From Gammaproteobacteria bacterium HGW-Gammaproteobacteria-13 (GTDB lineage Bacteria; Pseudomonadota; Gammaproteobacteria; Pseudomonadales; Pseudomonadaceae): a stretch of 64,000 bases of DNA. The position numbers were made by a program, and so were the translations under genes. Shown here one piece after another: positions 23,770 through 35,630 of this stretch. Location of the stretch: positions 186,001 to 250,000 of the forward strand of contig PGZH01000009.1 in assembly GCA_002840155.1 (NCBI GenBank), given 5' to 3'. Each line of letters begins with the position of its first letter. The first letter of the stretch is position 1. The notes beneath the pieces were generated by a model. It saw only the letters and a list, made by a program, of their open reading frames with translations. It did no database searches and was not told the DNA's origin.

Positions 23770-24696
23770 ATGGATCGCCCTGTATTTCGCGCTTATTTCC
23801 TGCATCCACGTTTCTGGCTGTTGTGGCTGGGCCTGGGCCTGCTGTGGCTGATCGCCCAGCTGCCTTACAAGGTGCTGCTGTGGCTGGGGCGCGGGCTGGG
23901 TGGCGTGATGTATCGCCTGGCCAGTTCGCGGCGCAAGATTGCCGCGCGCAACCTGGAGCTGTGCTTTCCGCAGATGCCCGCCGCCGAGCGCGAAGCGCTA
24001 TTAAAGGAAAACTTCGCCTCTACCGGGATTACCTTCTTTGAAATGGCCATTGCCTGGTGGTGGCCCGCCGAGCGCCTGCGCCGCCTGGGCAGCATCGAAG
24101 GGCTGGAACATCTGCGTCAGGCCGAGGCCGATGGCCAGGGCGTGATTCTGATGGCGCTGCATTTCACCACCCTGGAAATGGGCGGCGGCCTGCTTGGCAT
24201 GGCCCAGAACATGTACGGCATGTACCGCCCGCACAAGAATCCGCTGTTCGACTACGTGCAGCGTCGTGGTCGTGAGCAGCGCCTGCTCGGCGTGATTGGT
24301 CGTGATGATGTGCGCGGCATGCTCAAACTGCTGCGTGCCGGCGGGGTGGTCTGGTACGCGCCGGATCAGGACTATGGCGCGCAGCGCAGTGTGTTCGTGC
24401 CGCTGTTCGGCACCCAGGCGGCCACCGTCACCGCCACCAGCAAGTTCGCCCGTATGGGCCGCGCTCAGGTGATTCCCTTTACCCAGCAGCGCTTGCCCGA
24501 TGGCCAGGGTTATCGCCTGGTAATCCATCCGCCGCTGGCAGACTTCCCCACCGAGAGTGAAGAGGCCGACTGCCTGCTGGTCAATCAGTGGATCGAGCAG
24601 GCTATCAGCGTCTGCCCCGAGCAGTACCTGTGGGCGCATCGGCGCTTCAAGACGCGGCCGGAAGGCGAGCCGAAGCTCTATAAAAAGAAGCGCTAG
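23770..24696 (+). CDS. lpxL: Lipid A biosynthesis lauroyl acyltransferase (LpxL/HtrB family)
   Basis: A 308-residue inner-membrane enzyme that adds a secondary acyl chain to Kdo2-lipid IVA. An N-terminal membrane anchor (FWLLWLGLGLLWLIAQLPY, about 15-33) is followed by the HX4(D/E) catalytic motif as HFTTLE (about 131) and the conserved GMYRPHKNPLFD and WYAPDQDYG blocks. ATG 23770 (MDRPVFRAYF) matches homologues better than a GTG six codons upstream. It is divergent from minC, as in P. aeruginosa. The acyl chain and site cannot be told from sequence alone. Confidence 0.92.
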   Translation: MDRPVFRAYFLHPRFWLLWLGLGLLWLIAQLPYKVLLWLGRGLGGVMYRLASSRRKIAARNLELCFPQMPAAEREALLKENFASTGITFFEMAIAWWWPAERLRRLGSIEGLEHLRQAEADGQGVILMALHFTTLEMGGGLLGMAQNMYGMYRPHKNPLFDYVQRRGREQRLLGVIGRDDVRGMLKLLRAGGVVWYAPDQDYGAQRSVFVPLFGTQAATVTATSKFARMGRAQVIPFTQQRLPDGQGYRLVIHPPLADFPTESEEADCLLVNQWIEQAISVCPEQYLWAHRRFKTRPEGEPKLYKKKR

Positions 24697-24708
24697 TTTC
24701 TGACTTGG

Positions 24709-24730
24709 CCCGCCATCCAATTGGCGGGTT
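24709..24730 (+). terminator. Possible weak terminator after lpxL
   Basis: Stem CCCGCCA/TGGCGGG with a 6-base loop, followed by TTGTT. The T-tract is short, so efficiency is doubtful. Confidence 0.45.
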
Positions 24731-24821
24731 GTTCGGCTGAAGTTGGTTTTCTTGGCACCTGGTGGTTCCGCGAGCGCCTGACTGGCTCCTATACTGGCTA
24801 AAAAACAGTGGGATACAGCCT

Positions 24822-26027
24822 ATGCCGCACACTGCTCCAACCAGTCAGCCGGTTACCGGGCTGATTCTCTCCGGCGGTGGCGCACGGGCGGCCTATCAGG
24901 TGGGCGTGCTGGCGGCGATTGCCGACCTGCTGCCCAATGCGGCGCACAATCCTTTTCCGGTTATCGTCGGCACCTCGGCAGGTGCGATCAATGCAGTGGG
25001 CCTGGCCTGCGGGGCGTTGCACTTCACCGAGGCCGTACGACGGCTGACCAGCGTCTGGCAGGGCTTTCATACTCATCAGGTCTATCGCAGCGATTGGCCA
25101 GGCGTGCTACGCCAGGCCAGCCGCTTTATTGGCCACAGCTTGCTCGGGCTGGGCGGTCAGGTGCCGGTGGCGCTGCTCGACAGTTCGCCGCTGGCCGATC
25201 TGCTCGGGCGTGAGCTGGATTTCAGCGGGATTGCCGCAGCCGTGCGCCACCGCCAGTTGCGCGCCGTGGCAGTGACAGCCTTTGGGTATGAAACCGGTCA
25301 GGCGGTGACCTTTTATCAAGGTCGCGCCACCATCGATCCCTGGTTCCGCCATCGTCGGGTTGGTGTACCAACCCGGCTGGCGCTTGAGCATCTGCTGGCC
25401 AGTGCCTCGATTCCGCTGATATTTCCGCCGGTGAAGATCAACCGTGAATACTTCGGCGATGGCGCCGTGCGCCAATCCGCGCCGATCAGCCCAGCCCTGC
25501 ACCTGGGGGCGACGCGGGTGCTGGTGGTCGGGGTCAGTGGCAACCCGGCTGCCGGGCCGCAGGCTCAGCTGCCGGTGGTGCGCCCGCAGCACAGCCGGCC
25601 GCCGAGCCTGGCGCAGATCAGCGGGCATATGCTCAACAGCACCTTTATTGACAGCTTGGAAAGCGATATCGAGCTGCTTGAACGGCTTAATCAGATGGGC
25701 CGGCTGATTCCCGCCGAAAGCCATCTGCGCGGTCTGGGCCTCAAACCGGTGGATGTACTGGTGATTTCCCCCAGCCAGCCGCTGGACCTGATTGCCGCGC
25801 GCCATCGGCATGAGCTGCCCAAGGCGTTGCGCCTGTTTCTGCGTGGCCCAGGGGCGACCAAGGCCAGCGGCGCCGGGGTGCTGAGTTACCTGCTGTTCGA
25901 GCCCGGGTACTGCAACGAGCTGATTGAGCTGGGTTACCAGGACGCCATGGCGCAGAAAGCCCGCCTGATCGAGTTCCTCTGCCTGGACAGCCCACCGGTG
26001 CCTGCGGTAATCCCCGTGCCTGCTTAA
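24822..26027 (+). CDS. Patatin-like phospholipase family protein
   Basis: A 401-residue lipid hydrolase with a Ser-Asp dyad. The oxyanion loop is SGGGARAAYQVG (about 17-28), the nucleophile is Ser 52 in GTSAGA, and the catalytic Asp is about 213 in FGDGAVRQSAP. No signal peptide or membrane segment is seen, so it is probably cytoplasmic or peripheral. The C-terminal 130 residues, including LRGPGATKASGAGVLSYLLF, are typical of the bacterial RssA-like/PA3241-type group. ATG 24822 is preferred since homology starts there. It follows lpxL by 125 bp; a membrane lipid turnover role is inference. Confidence 0.88.
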   Translation: MPHTAPTSQPVTGLILSGGGARAAYQVGVLAAIADLLPNAAHNPFPVIVGTSAGAINAVGLACGALHFTEAVRRLTSVWQGFHTHQVYRSDWPGVLRQASRFIGHSLLGLGGQVPVALLDSSPLADLLGRELDFSGIAAAVRHRQLRAVAVTAFGYETGQAVTFYQGRATIDPWFRHRRVGVPTRLALEHLLASASIPLIFPPVKINREYFGDGAVRQSAPISPALHLGATRVLVVGVSGNPAAGPQAQLPVVRPQHSRPPSLAQISGHMLNSTFIDSLESDIELLERLNQMGRLIPAESHLRGLGLKPVDVLVISPSQPLDLIAARHRHELPKALRLFLRGPGATKASGAGVLSYLLFEPGYCNELIELGYQDAMAQKARLIEFLCLDSPPVPAVIPVPA

Positions 26028-26040
26028 AACCGGGTGGCTG

Positions 26041-26139
26041 CATGGATGGCAGGCCATAAAAAATAACCGGGAGTTATTTTTAACGTCGCGTAGCGACGTC
26101 CCGAAGGGTGGCCGCCATGGATGGCAGGCCATAAAAATC
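26041..26139. repeat. Direct repeat pair CATGGATGGCAGGCCATAAA
   Basis: At least 20 identical bases, 76 bp apart, flank an inverted AACGTCGCGTAGCGACGT palindrome. A related GCCTGCCATCCCTGGCGGCC block is at about 46227. Confidence 0.7.
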
Positions 26140-26211
26140 CTTTTCCACGCTGCCGAGAAAACCGCGCCAAGGCCGGTGGCTGCATTTAAACTGCGCCTTC
26201 CCGATGCTTTC

Positions 26212-26278
26212 TGTCGCATTTGCGAAAGCTGCGGTTTTCCTCGGGTTGGCGCTATAAGAAGTTGTCGCATGGCGGCAA
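26212..26278 (+). promoter_or_regulatory. Two ArgR half-sites upstream of aruC
   Basis: TGTCGC-N8-AA occurs at 26212-26227 and again at 26263-26278, in direct repeat 51 bp apart. This is the half-site pattern described for Pseudomonas ArgR, which activates the aru operon with arginine. The match is seen in the bases; binding is inferred. Confidence 0.55.
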
Positions 26279-26327
26279 TGCCGGCCCCGGATCAGTCCCT
26301 ACAATCCTTCACATCGCCTGCTATTGA

Positions 26328-27578
<1,251 letters not shown>

Positions 27579-27753
27579 TTGCCGGCCTGGTCCGTCGTTA
27601 ACGCGGCGGATCAGGCTGCGCCCGCTCGACCCACGGATGGGTTGAGCTAACAGCAAGGAAGCCCGTCTCTGTGTGTGCCGCAGCGTTTGTTGCGGTTTTC
27701 TCTAGGCCGCCCGGTTTGGGCTGCTTGGAGCTTTTATCAAAAGGAGTGGCACC

Positions 27754-28770
27754 ATGCTGGTGATGCGCCCCGCGCAAATGGCCGACCTCACTGAAGTGCA
27801 GCGTCTCGCCGCGGACAGCCCGGTTGGTGTGACTTCACTGCCGGACGATGCCGATCGTCTGCGCGAAAAAATTGCTGCCTCGGAGGCCTCGTTTTCCGCC
27901 GAAGTCAGCTTCAACGGTGAAGAAAGCTACTTCTTCGTTCTCGAGGACACTGAGAGCGGCCGCCTGGTCGGCTGCTCCGGCATCGTTGCCTCGGCCGGCT
28001 ACTCCGAGCCGTTCTACAGCTTTCGTAATGAAACCTTCGTGCACAACTCCCGCGAGCTGAAGATCCATAACAAGATCCACGTGCTCTCGCTGTGCCACGA
28101 CCTCACTGGCAACAGCCTGCTGACTAGCTTCTACGTCGAGCGGCCGCTGGTGAACACCGCCTGGTCCGAACTCAATTCGCGCGGCCGCCTGCTGTTTCTC
28201 GCCAACCACCCGGAGCGCTTTGCTGATGCGCTGGTGGTGGAAATCGTCGGTTACAGCGACGAGGCCGGTGATTCGCCGTTCTGGGATGCGGTGGGGCGCA
28301 ACTTCTTCGACATGAACTACACCGAGGCCGAGCGCCTGTGTGGGTTGAAGAGCCGCACCTTCCTCGCCGAGCTGATGCCGCATTACCCGATCTACGTGCC
28401 GCTCCTGCCCGATGAGGCGCAGGAAGCCATGGGCCAGGTGCATCCACGGGCACAGATCAGTTTCGACATTCTGATGCGTGAAGGCTTCGAGACCGACCAT
28501 TACATCGACATCTTCGACGGTGGCCCGACCCTGCATGCGCGCACCTCGGGCATCCGTTCGATTGCCCAGAGCCGCGTGGTGCCGTTGCGCATCGGCGAGC
28601 CGGTCAAAGGCGGCCGGCCGTATCTGGTGAGTAACGGCCAGCTGCAGGATTTCCGCGCCATCGTTGTGGATCTTGATTGGGTGCCTGGCAAGCCGGTCAC
28701 CCTGAGTTTGGCGGCCGCCGAGGCCCTGGGCGTCGGCGAAGGCGTCAGCGTACGCCTGGTTGCGGTTTAA
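27754..28770 (+). CDS. aruF: Arginine N-succinyltransferase, alpha subunit
   Basis: With AruG it forms the heteromeric enzyme that transfers succinyl from succinyl-CoA to arginine or ornithine, the first AST step. The 338-residue protein starts MLVMRPAQMADLTEVQRLA with AAAAGGAGTG upstream. Family blocks are LPDDADRLREKI, SREL-KIHNKIHVLSLCHDLTG and the GNAT-like FEF/FFDMNYTEAERLCG region. Homologous to AruG over its length. It lies 175 bp after aruC, with a CCGTCGTTAACGCGGCGG hairpin in the gap. Confidence 0.94.
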   Translation: MLVMRPAQMADLTEVQRLAADSPVGVTSLPDDADRLREKIAASEASFSAEVSFNGEESYFFVLEDTESGRLVGCSGIVASAGYSEPFYSFRNETFVHNSRELKIHNKIHVLSLCHDLTGNSLLTSFYVERPLVNTAWSELNSRGRLLFLANHPERFADALVVEIVGYSDEAGDSPFWDAVGRNFFDMNYTEAERLCGLKSRTFLAELMPHYPIYVPLLPDEAQEAMGQVHPRAQISFDILMREGFETDHYIDIFDGGPTLHARTSGIRSIAQSRVVPLRIGEPVKGGRPYLVSNGQLQDFRAIVVDLDWVPGKPVTLSLAAAEALGVGEGVSVRLVAV

Positions 28771-28781
28771 GGAGTTAGCGC

Positions 28782-29798
28782 ATGATCGTTCGTCCCGTCC
28801 GCAGCGCCGATCTGCCGGCCCTGTTCCAGCTGGCGCGCAGTACCGGCGCTGGCCTGACTACGCTGCCCGCCAATGAGGAGCGCCTGGCGCACCGCGTTGG
28901 CTGGGCCGAGAAAACCTTCCGTGGCGAAGCCGCGCGTGCCGATGCCGACTACCTGTTTGTGCTCGAAGACGACAACGGCGAAGTGGTCGGTATCTCGGCC
29001 GTTGCTGGCGCCGTTGGCCTGCGCGAGCCCTGGTACAACTACCGGGTCGGCTTGACCGTCAGCGCCTCGCAAGAGCTGCAGATCCACCGCCAGGTGCCTA
29101 CTTTGTTCCTGGCCAACGACCTGACCGGCAACTCCGAGCTGTGCTCGCTGTTTTTGCGCAGCGACCAGCGCAGCGGCCTGAATGGCCGGTTGCTGTCGAA
29201 GGCACGCTTTCTGTTTATTGCCGAGTTCCGCGAGCTGTTCGGCGACAAGGTGATTGCCGAAATGCGCGGCATGTCCGATGAGCAGGGCCGTTCGCCATTC
29301 TGGGAAAGCCTCGGTCGGCACTTCTTCAAGATGGAGTTCAGCCAGGCTGACTACCTCACCGGCGTGGGCAACAAGGCCTTTATCGCCGAGCTGATGCCCA
29401 AGTTTCCGCTCTATACCTGCTTCCTCTCGGAGGACGCGCGCAACATTATTGGTCGCGTTCACCCGGACACCGAGCCGGCGCTGGCCATGCTCAAGGGCGA
29501 GGGTTTCAGCTACCAGGGCTATGTCGACATCTTCGACGCCGGCCCGGCTATCGAAGCCGAAACCGCGAAGATCCGCGCCGTGCAGGACAGCCAGGTATTG
29601 GTGCTGGCCGTTGGTACGCCGGGCGATGACGCGCCACGTTTCCTGATCCACAACCGCAAGCGCGAAGACTGCCGGATTACTGCAGCGCCAGCGCGCCTGG
29701 CTGCCGGCACCCTGGTGGTGGATGCGCAAACCGCCAAGCGCCTGCAGCTGTCGGCGGGCGATCAGGTGCGTGCGGTAGCGGTTTCCGCTCGCGGCTAA
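28782..29798 (+). CDS. aruG: Arginine N-succinyltransferase, beta subunit
   Basis: A 338-residue paralogue of AruF, starting MIVRPVRSADLPALFQLARS, 11 bp after aruF. Shared blocks: LPANEERLAHRVGWAEKTF, LQIHRQVPTLFLANDLTGN, GRHFFKMEFSQADYLTGVGN and the RVHPDTEPALAMLKGEGF region. E. coli AstA is a single gene for the homomer; the tandem alpha/beta pair is the pseudomonad arrangement. Confidence 0.94.
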   Translation: MIVRPVRSADLPALFQLARSTGAGLTTLPANEERLAHRVGWAEKTFRGEAARADADYLFVLEDDNGEVVGISAVAGAVGLREPWYNYRVGLTVSASQELQIHRQVPTLFLANDLTGNSELCSLFLRSDQRSGLNGRLLSKARFLFIAEFRELFGDKVIAEMRGMSDEQGRSPFWESLGRHFFKMEFSQADYLTGVGNKAFIAELMPKFPLYTCFLSEDARNIIGRVHPDTEPALAMLKGEGFSYQGYVDIFDAGPAIEAETAKIRAVQDSQVLVLAVGTPGDDAPRFLIHNRKREDCRITAAPARLAAGTLVVDAQTAKRLQLSAGDQVRAVAVSARG

Positions 29799-29882
29799 AG
29801 CCGCTTGCCAAGTAGTGCGACGCTGCTGTCTCTATTTGCCGATCCGGCGCAGGCCGGGTCTACACCTTGCTGGGAGTGATAA

Positions 29883-32698
<2,816 letters not shown>

Positions 32699-32777
32699 GT
32701 AGGGTGGGTCGCGCTTTATCGACCCACCATGACGGGCTTGTGGTGGATGTAAAAAACGACATCCACCCTGCGCCAAC
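32699..32777. repeat. REP-like hairpins after aruB
   Basis: GTAGGGTGGGTCGCG-TTTA-TCGACCCACC at about 32700-32730, and a GTGGATGT...ACATCCACC hairpin at about 32740-32768, fill the gap before the small gene at 32793. Confidence 0.75.
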
Positions 32778-32792
32778 ACCTGTGGAGATTTT

Positions 32793-33080
32793 ATGAGCGA
32801 CGCCCTGCAACTGATCCTCGAAGACACTGACGGCACCCAGCTGGAAACCTCCTGCACGCGCTTTGCCGTAATCTGGCAGGGCCAGGAAATCTGGTTCCAG
32901 CAGGTGGGCAACAACCAGCTGATGATCGGTGTGGACGTGGAGGAGGGCGCTGCCGAATACGCCAACCTGCTGCTGCGCCCGCTGGCCACCAACCTGGTCA
33001 GCCTGGAGCTGGAGATGGAAGCGGCCGATCTGGCGGACGAAGATGACGATCATGTGCACGGTCCTGACTGCAACCACTAA
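32793..33080 (+). CDS. Conserved small acidic protein of the aru operon
   Basis: A 95-residue protein (MSDALQLILEDTDGTQLETS...) ending in a histidine/acid-rich tail (ADEDDDHVHGPDCNH) that could bind metal. No signal or membrane segment. A gene of this size sits between aruB and aruE in P. aeruginosa as well (PA0900), so it is a real, conserved member of the cluster with no assigned role. A repeat lies on each side. Confidence 0.8.
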   Translation: MSDALQLILEDTDGTQLETSCTRFAVIWQGQEIWFQQVGNNQLMIGVDVEEGAAEYANLLLRPLATNLVSLELEMEAADLADEDDDHVHGPDCNH

Positions 33081-33086
33081 GAACCC

Positions 33087-33216
33087 GTTTACGATCTGCT
33101 GCGCGTCGGCCCTGCTGCGTTAAAAGCAGGCTCGGAATGCTCATTTACAGCTCGTAAACTCCGCGTCCTCGCCTGCTTTTGCCTTGCATGGCTCTAGCTC
33201 GCGAGATCGTAAAAAC
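33087..33216. mobile_element. 130-bp MITE-like element with terminal inverted repeats
   Basis: The left end GTTTACGATCT and right end AGATCGTAAAAAC are inverted copies. Inside, AAAAGCAGGC and GCCTGCTTTT arms pair over a CTCGGAATGCTCATTTACAG middle. It has no coding capacity. I recall similar dispersed elements in other pseudomonads, but the family name is not certain. It separates aruE from the rest of the operon. Confidence 0.6.
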
Positions 33217-33236
33217 GCTCTTCTGAGGAAACGCCC

Positions 33237-34247
33237 ATGCTTGCCCTCGGCAAACTGCTTGAACTGACCCTGGCCGGCCACGAACCGGCAGCGAAGATTC
33301 AGCTGACCCCCGAGGGTACGCGTCTGCGTTGGCTGGCCGAAGGCGCGTTGGAAATAACGCCGCCGGTGGCCAGCGACAATGGCCTGGACCTGCTGCTGTC
33401 TGCCGGCATCCATGGCAACGAAACCGCGCCCATCGAGTTGCTCGACCGCCTGTTGCAGGGCATTGCCCGCAACCAGTTGAAGCCCCGCGCGCGCATTCTC
33501 TTTCTGTTCGGTAACCCCGCCGCCATGCGCAGCGGCGAGCGTTATATCGAGCAGGACATCAACCGCCTGTTCAACGGCCGCCACGATCAGCACACCGGTG
33601 CCGAAGCGCTGCGCGCCTGTGATCTGGAACATCTGGCTGCAACCTTCTTCAACAAGCCGGATCGCACCCGTCTGCATTACGATCTGCATACCGCGATCCG
33701 CGCGTCGAAGATCGAGCAGTTCGCCCTCTATCCGTTTCAGGAAGGCCGTCCACGCAGCCAGCGTGAACTGGCGCGCTTGAGCGCAGCCGGGATCGAAGCG
33801 GTGCTGTTGCACAACAAGAGTTCTATCACCTTTAGCGCCTACACCTATACCCAGCTGGGGGCGGAAGCTTTCACCCTAGAGCTGGGCAAGGCGCGGCCAT
33901 TCGGGCAGAACGAGCTGGTCAACCTCGACTTGCTCGAACTGCATCTGCAGGCCCTGATCGAAGGCCGCGAGCCCGAAGGTGCCAACGATGATCTGGGTGA
34001 GCTCAAGCTGTTTGCCGTGGCGCGCGAAGTGATCAAGCATAGCGACGCCTTCAAGCTGCACTTGCCGGCCGATATCGAGAACTTCAGTGAACTGCCGCTT
34101 GGCTACTTGCTGGCTGAAGACCTGGCTGATACCCGCTGGGTGGTGGATGAGCCAGGTGCGCGGATTATCTTCCCCAATCCAAAGGTCAAGAACGGTCTGC
34201 GCGCCGGCATCTTGATTGTTCCCGCCGAAGACGTGCAGCTGGCTTGA
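33237..34247 (+). CDS. aruE: Succinylglutamate desuccinylase (AST step 5)
   Basis: A 336-residue zinc hydrolase of the aspartoacylase/M14-like family that splits succinylglutamate into succinate and glutamate, ending the AST pathway. Zinc ligands: [11 protein letters not shown] (about 60-70, His and Glu) and [11 protein letters not shown] (about 145). The C-terminal beta domain is present. GAGGAA precedes ATG 33237. The MITE-like element and the small gene separate it from aruB. Confidence 0.94.
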   Translation: MLALGKLLELTLAGHEPAAKIQLTPEGTRLRWLAEGALEITPPVASDNGLDLLLSAGIHGNETAPIELLDRLLQGIARNQLKPRARILFLFGNPAAMRSGERYIEQDINRLFNGRHDQHTGAEALRACDLEHLAATFFNKPDRTRLHYDLHTAIRASKIEQFALYPFQEGRPRSQRELARLSAAGIEAVLLHNKSSITFSAYTYTQLGAEAFTLELGKARPFGQNELVNLDLLELHLQALIEGREPEGANDDLGELKLFAVAREVIKHSDAFKLHLPADIENFSELPLGYLLAEDLADTRWVVDEPGARIIFPNPKVKNGLRAGILIVPAEDVQLA

Positions 34248-34267
34248 TCCCAATGGCAAGTGCCAAC

Positions 34268-34400
34268 GTGTAGCCCGGATGCAATCCGGGGCGCGGTGTT
34301 AGTCGCACAATAGTTTCCCGGATTTCATCCGGGCTACGACGCTGCTGTTAACCCGTAGCCCGAATAAGCGCCAGCGCAATCCGGGATCGCCGCTATCTAT
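34268..34400. repeat. REP cluster (GTAGCCCGGATG type)
   Basis: GTAGCCCGGATGCAATCCGG, then CCGGATTTCATCCGGGCTAC inverted, then a third GTAGCCCGAATAAGCGCC-CAATCCGGG copy. Three arms in 130 bp between aruE and ltaE. Confidence 0.85.
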
Positions 34401-34503
34401 GCTTGGCCTGTCTGTCTTGGTTTCGTTCTCCCTATCTGTACCTTGTTCGCTTATCCGCAGCGCTTTAGCATCGGGCTTTAGCCCCATCTAAGGACTGCCC
34501 GCC

Positions 34504-35508
34504 ATGCCCGTTATCGACCTGCGCAGCGACACCGTCACCCAGCCGACCCCTGGTATGCGCGAGGCCATGCAAGCCGCCGAGCTAGGCGATGACGTGTATG
34601 GCGAAGACCCTACGGTTAATCGTCTGGAGCAGTTTCTGGCTGCCGAGTTGGGTTTCGAAGCTGCGTTGTTCGTGCCCACCGGCACCATGAGCAATCTGCT
34701 CGGGCTGATGGCCCATTGTGCGCGCGGCGACGAATATATCGTCGGCCAGCAGGCGCACACCTATAAATACGAAGGCGGCGGCGCGGCGGTGCTTGGCTCT
34801 ATCCAGCCGCAGCCGATTGAGGGCGAGGCCGATGGCTCGCTGGATCTGACCAAGGTCGAAGCAGCAATCAAACAGGATGACTTCCACTTCGCCCGCACCC
34901 GTCTGCTGGCGCTGGAAAACACCATGCAGGGCAAGGTGCTGCCGCAGGCGTATCTGCAAGCGGCACGCGAGCTGACCACGCGGCGCGGCCTGGCCCTGCA
35001 TCTGGACGGCGCGCGGCTGTATAACGCAGCAGTCAAGCTGGGCGTGCCGGCGCGGGAGATAACCCAGTATTTCGATTCGGTCTCGGTGTGCCTGTCCAAG
35101 GGCCTTGGCGCTCCGATTGGCTCGGTGTTGTGCGGCTCAGTAGAGTTGATCGGCAGGGCGCGGCGGCTGCGCAAGATGGTCGGCGGCGGTATGCGTCAGG
35201 CCGGCATGCTCGCCGCGGCTGGCTTGTATGCGCTGCAGCATCAGGTGCAGCGTCTGGCCGAGGATCACGCCAATGCCGAACGTCTAGCTGCCGGCCTGCG
35301 TGAGTTGGGCTATACGGTGGAGCCGGTGCAGACCAATATGGTCTACGCCCAGGTTGGCGAGCAGGCCGGCGCGCTGAAGGCCTTTTGCGCCGAGCGCGGG
35401 ATCAAGCTCACCGCTGCGCCACGGTTGCGCATGGTGACTCACCTGGATATCTCCACTGCGGATATCGATCAGGTGGTGGCAGCTTTTGCCGATTTTCGTT
35501 CGAGTTGA
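34504..35508 (+). CDS. ltaE: Low-specificity L-threonine aldolase
   Basis: A 334-residue PLP enzyme that splits threonine and allo-threonine to glycine and acetaldehyde. Blocks: [20 protein letters not shown] start, [37 protein letters not shown], and the PLP Lys in [16 protein letters not shown] (about 199). It follows the aru cluster in P. aeruginosa too. It stands apart from aruE by 256 bp of REP sequence, so it probably has its own promoter. Confidence 0.93.
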   Translation: MPVIDLRSDTVTQPTPGMREAMQAAELGDDVYGEDPTVNRLEQFLAAELGFEAALFVPTGTMSNLLGLMAHCARGDEYIVGQQAHTYKYEGGGAAVLGSIQPQPIEGEADGSLDLTKVEAAIKQDDFHFARTRLLALENTMQGKVLPQAYLQAARELTTRRGLALHLDGARLYNAAVKLGVPAREITQYFDSVSVCLSKGLGAPIGSVLCGSVELIGRARRLRKMVGGGMRQAGMLAAAGLYALQHQVQRLAEDHANAERLAAGLRELGYTVEPVQTNMVYAQVGEQAGALKAFCAERGIKLTAAPRLRMVTHLDISTADIDQVVAAFADFRSS

Positions 35509-35575
35509 ATGTATAGAGAGCAGCTAATAGCTGTTATCTATCAATAAAGGCACTAGCCCCCTAGCGCAGGCCCGA

Positions 35576-35581
35576 TATAAT
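35576..35581 (+). promoter_or_regulatory. Candidate -10 element of the alaS promoter
   Basis: A perfect TATAAT lies 50 bp before the alaS ATG. No good -35 is seen at 17 bp (CTAGCC), so this is a -10 match only. Confidence 0.4.
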
Positions 35582-35630
35582 GCGGCCCTTTGCCGGCTTT
35601 GTCGTGGCCGCTGGTTTTTGGAAGATTCCT

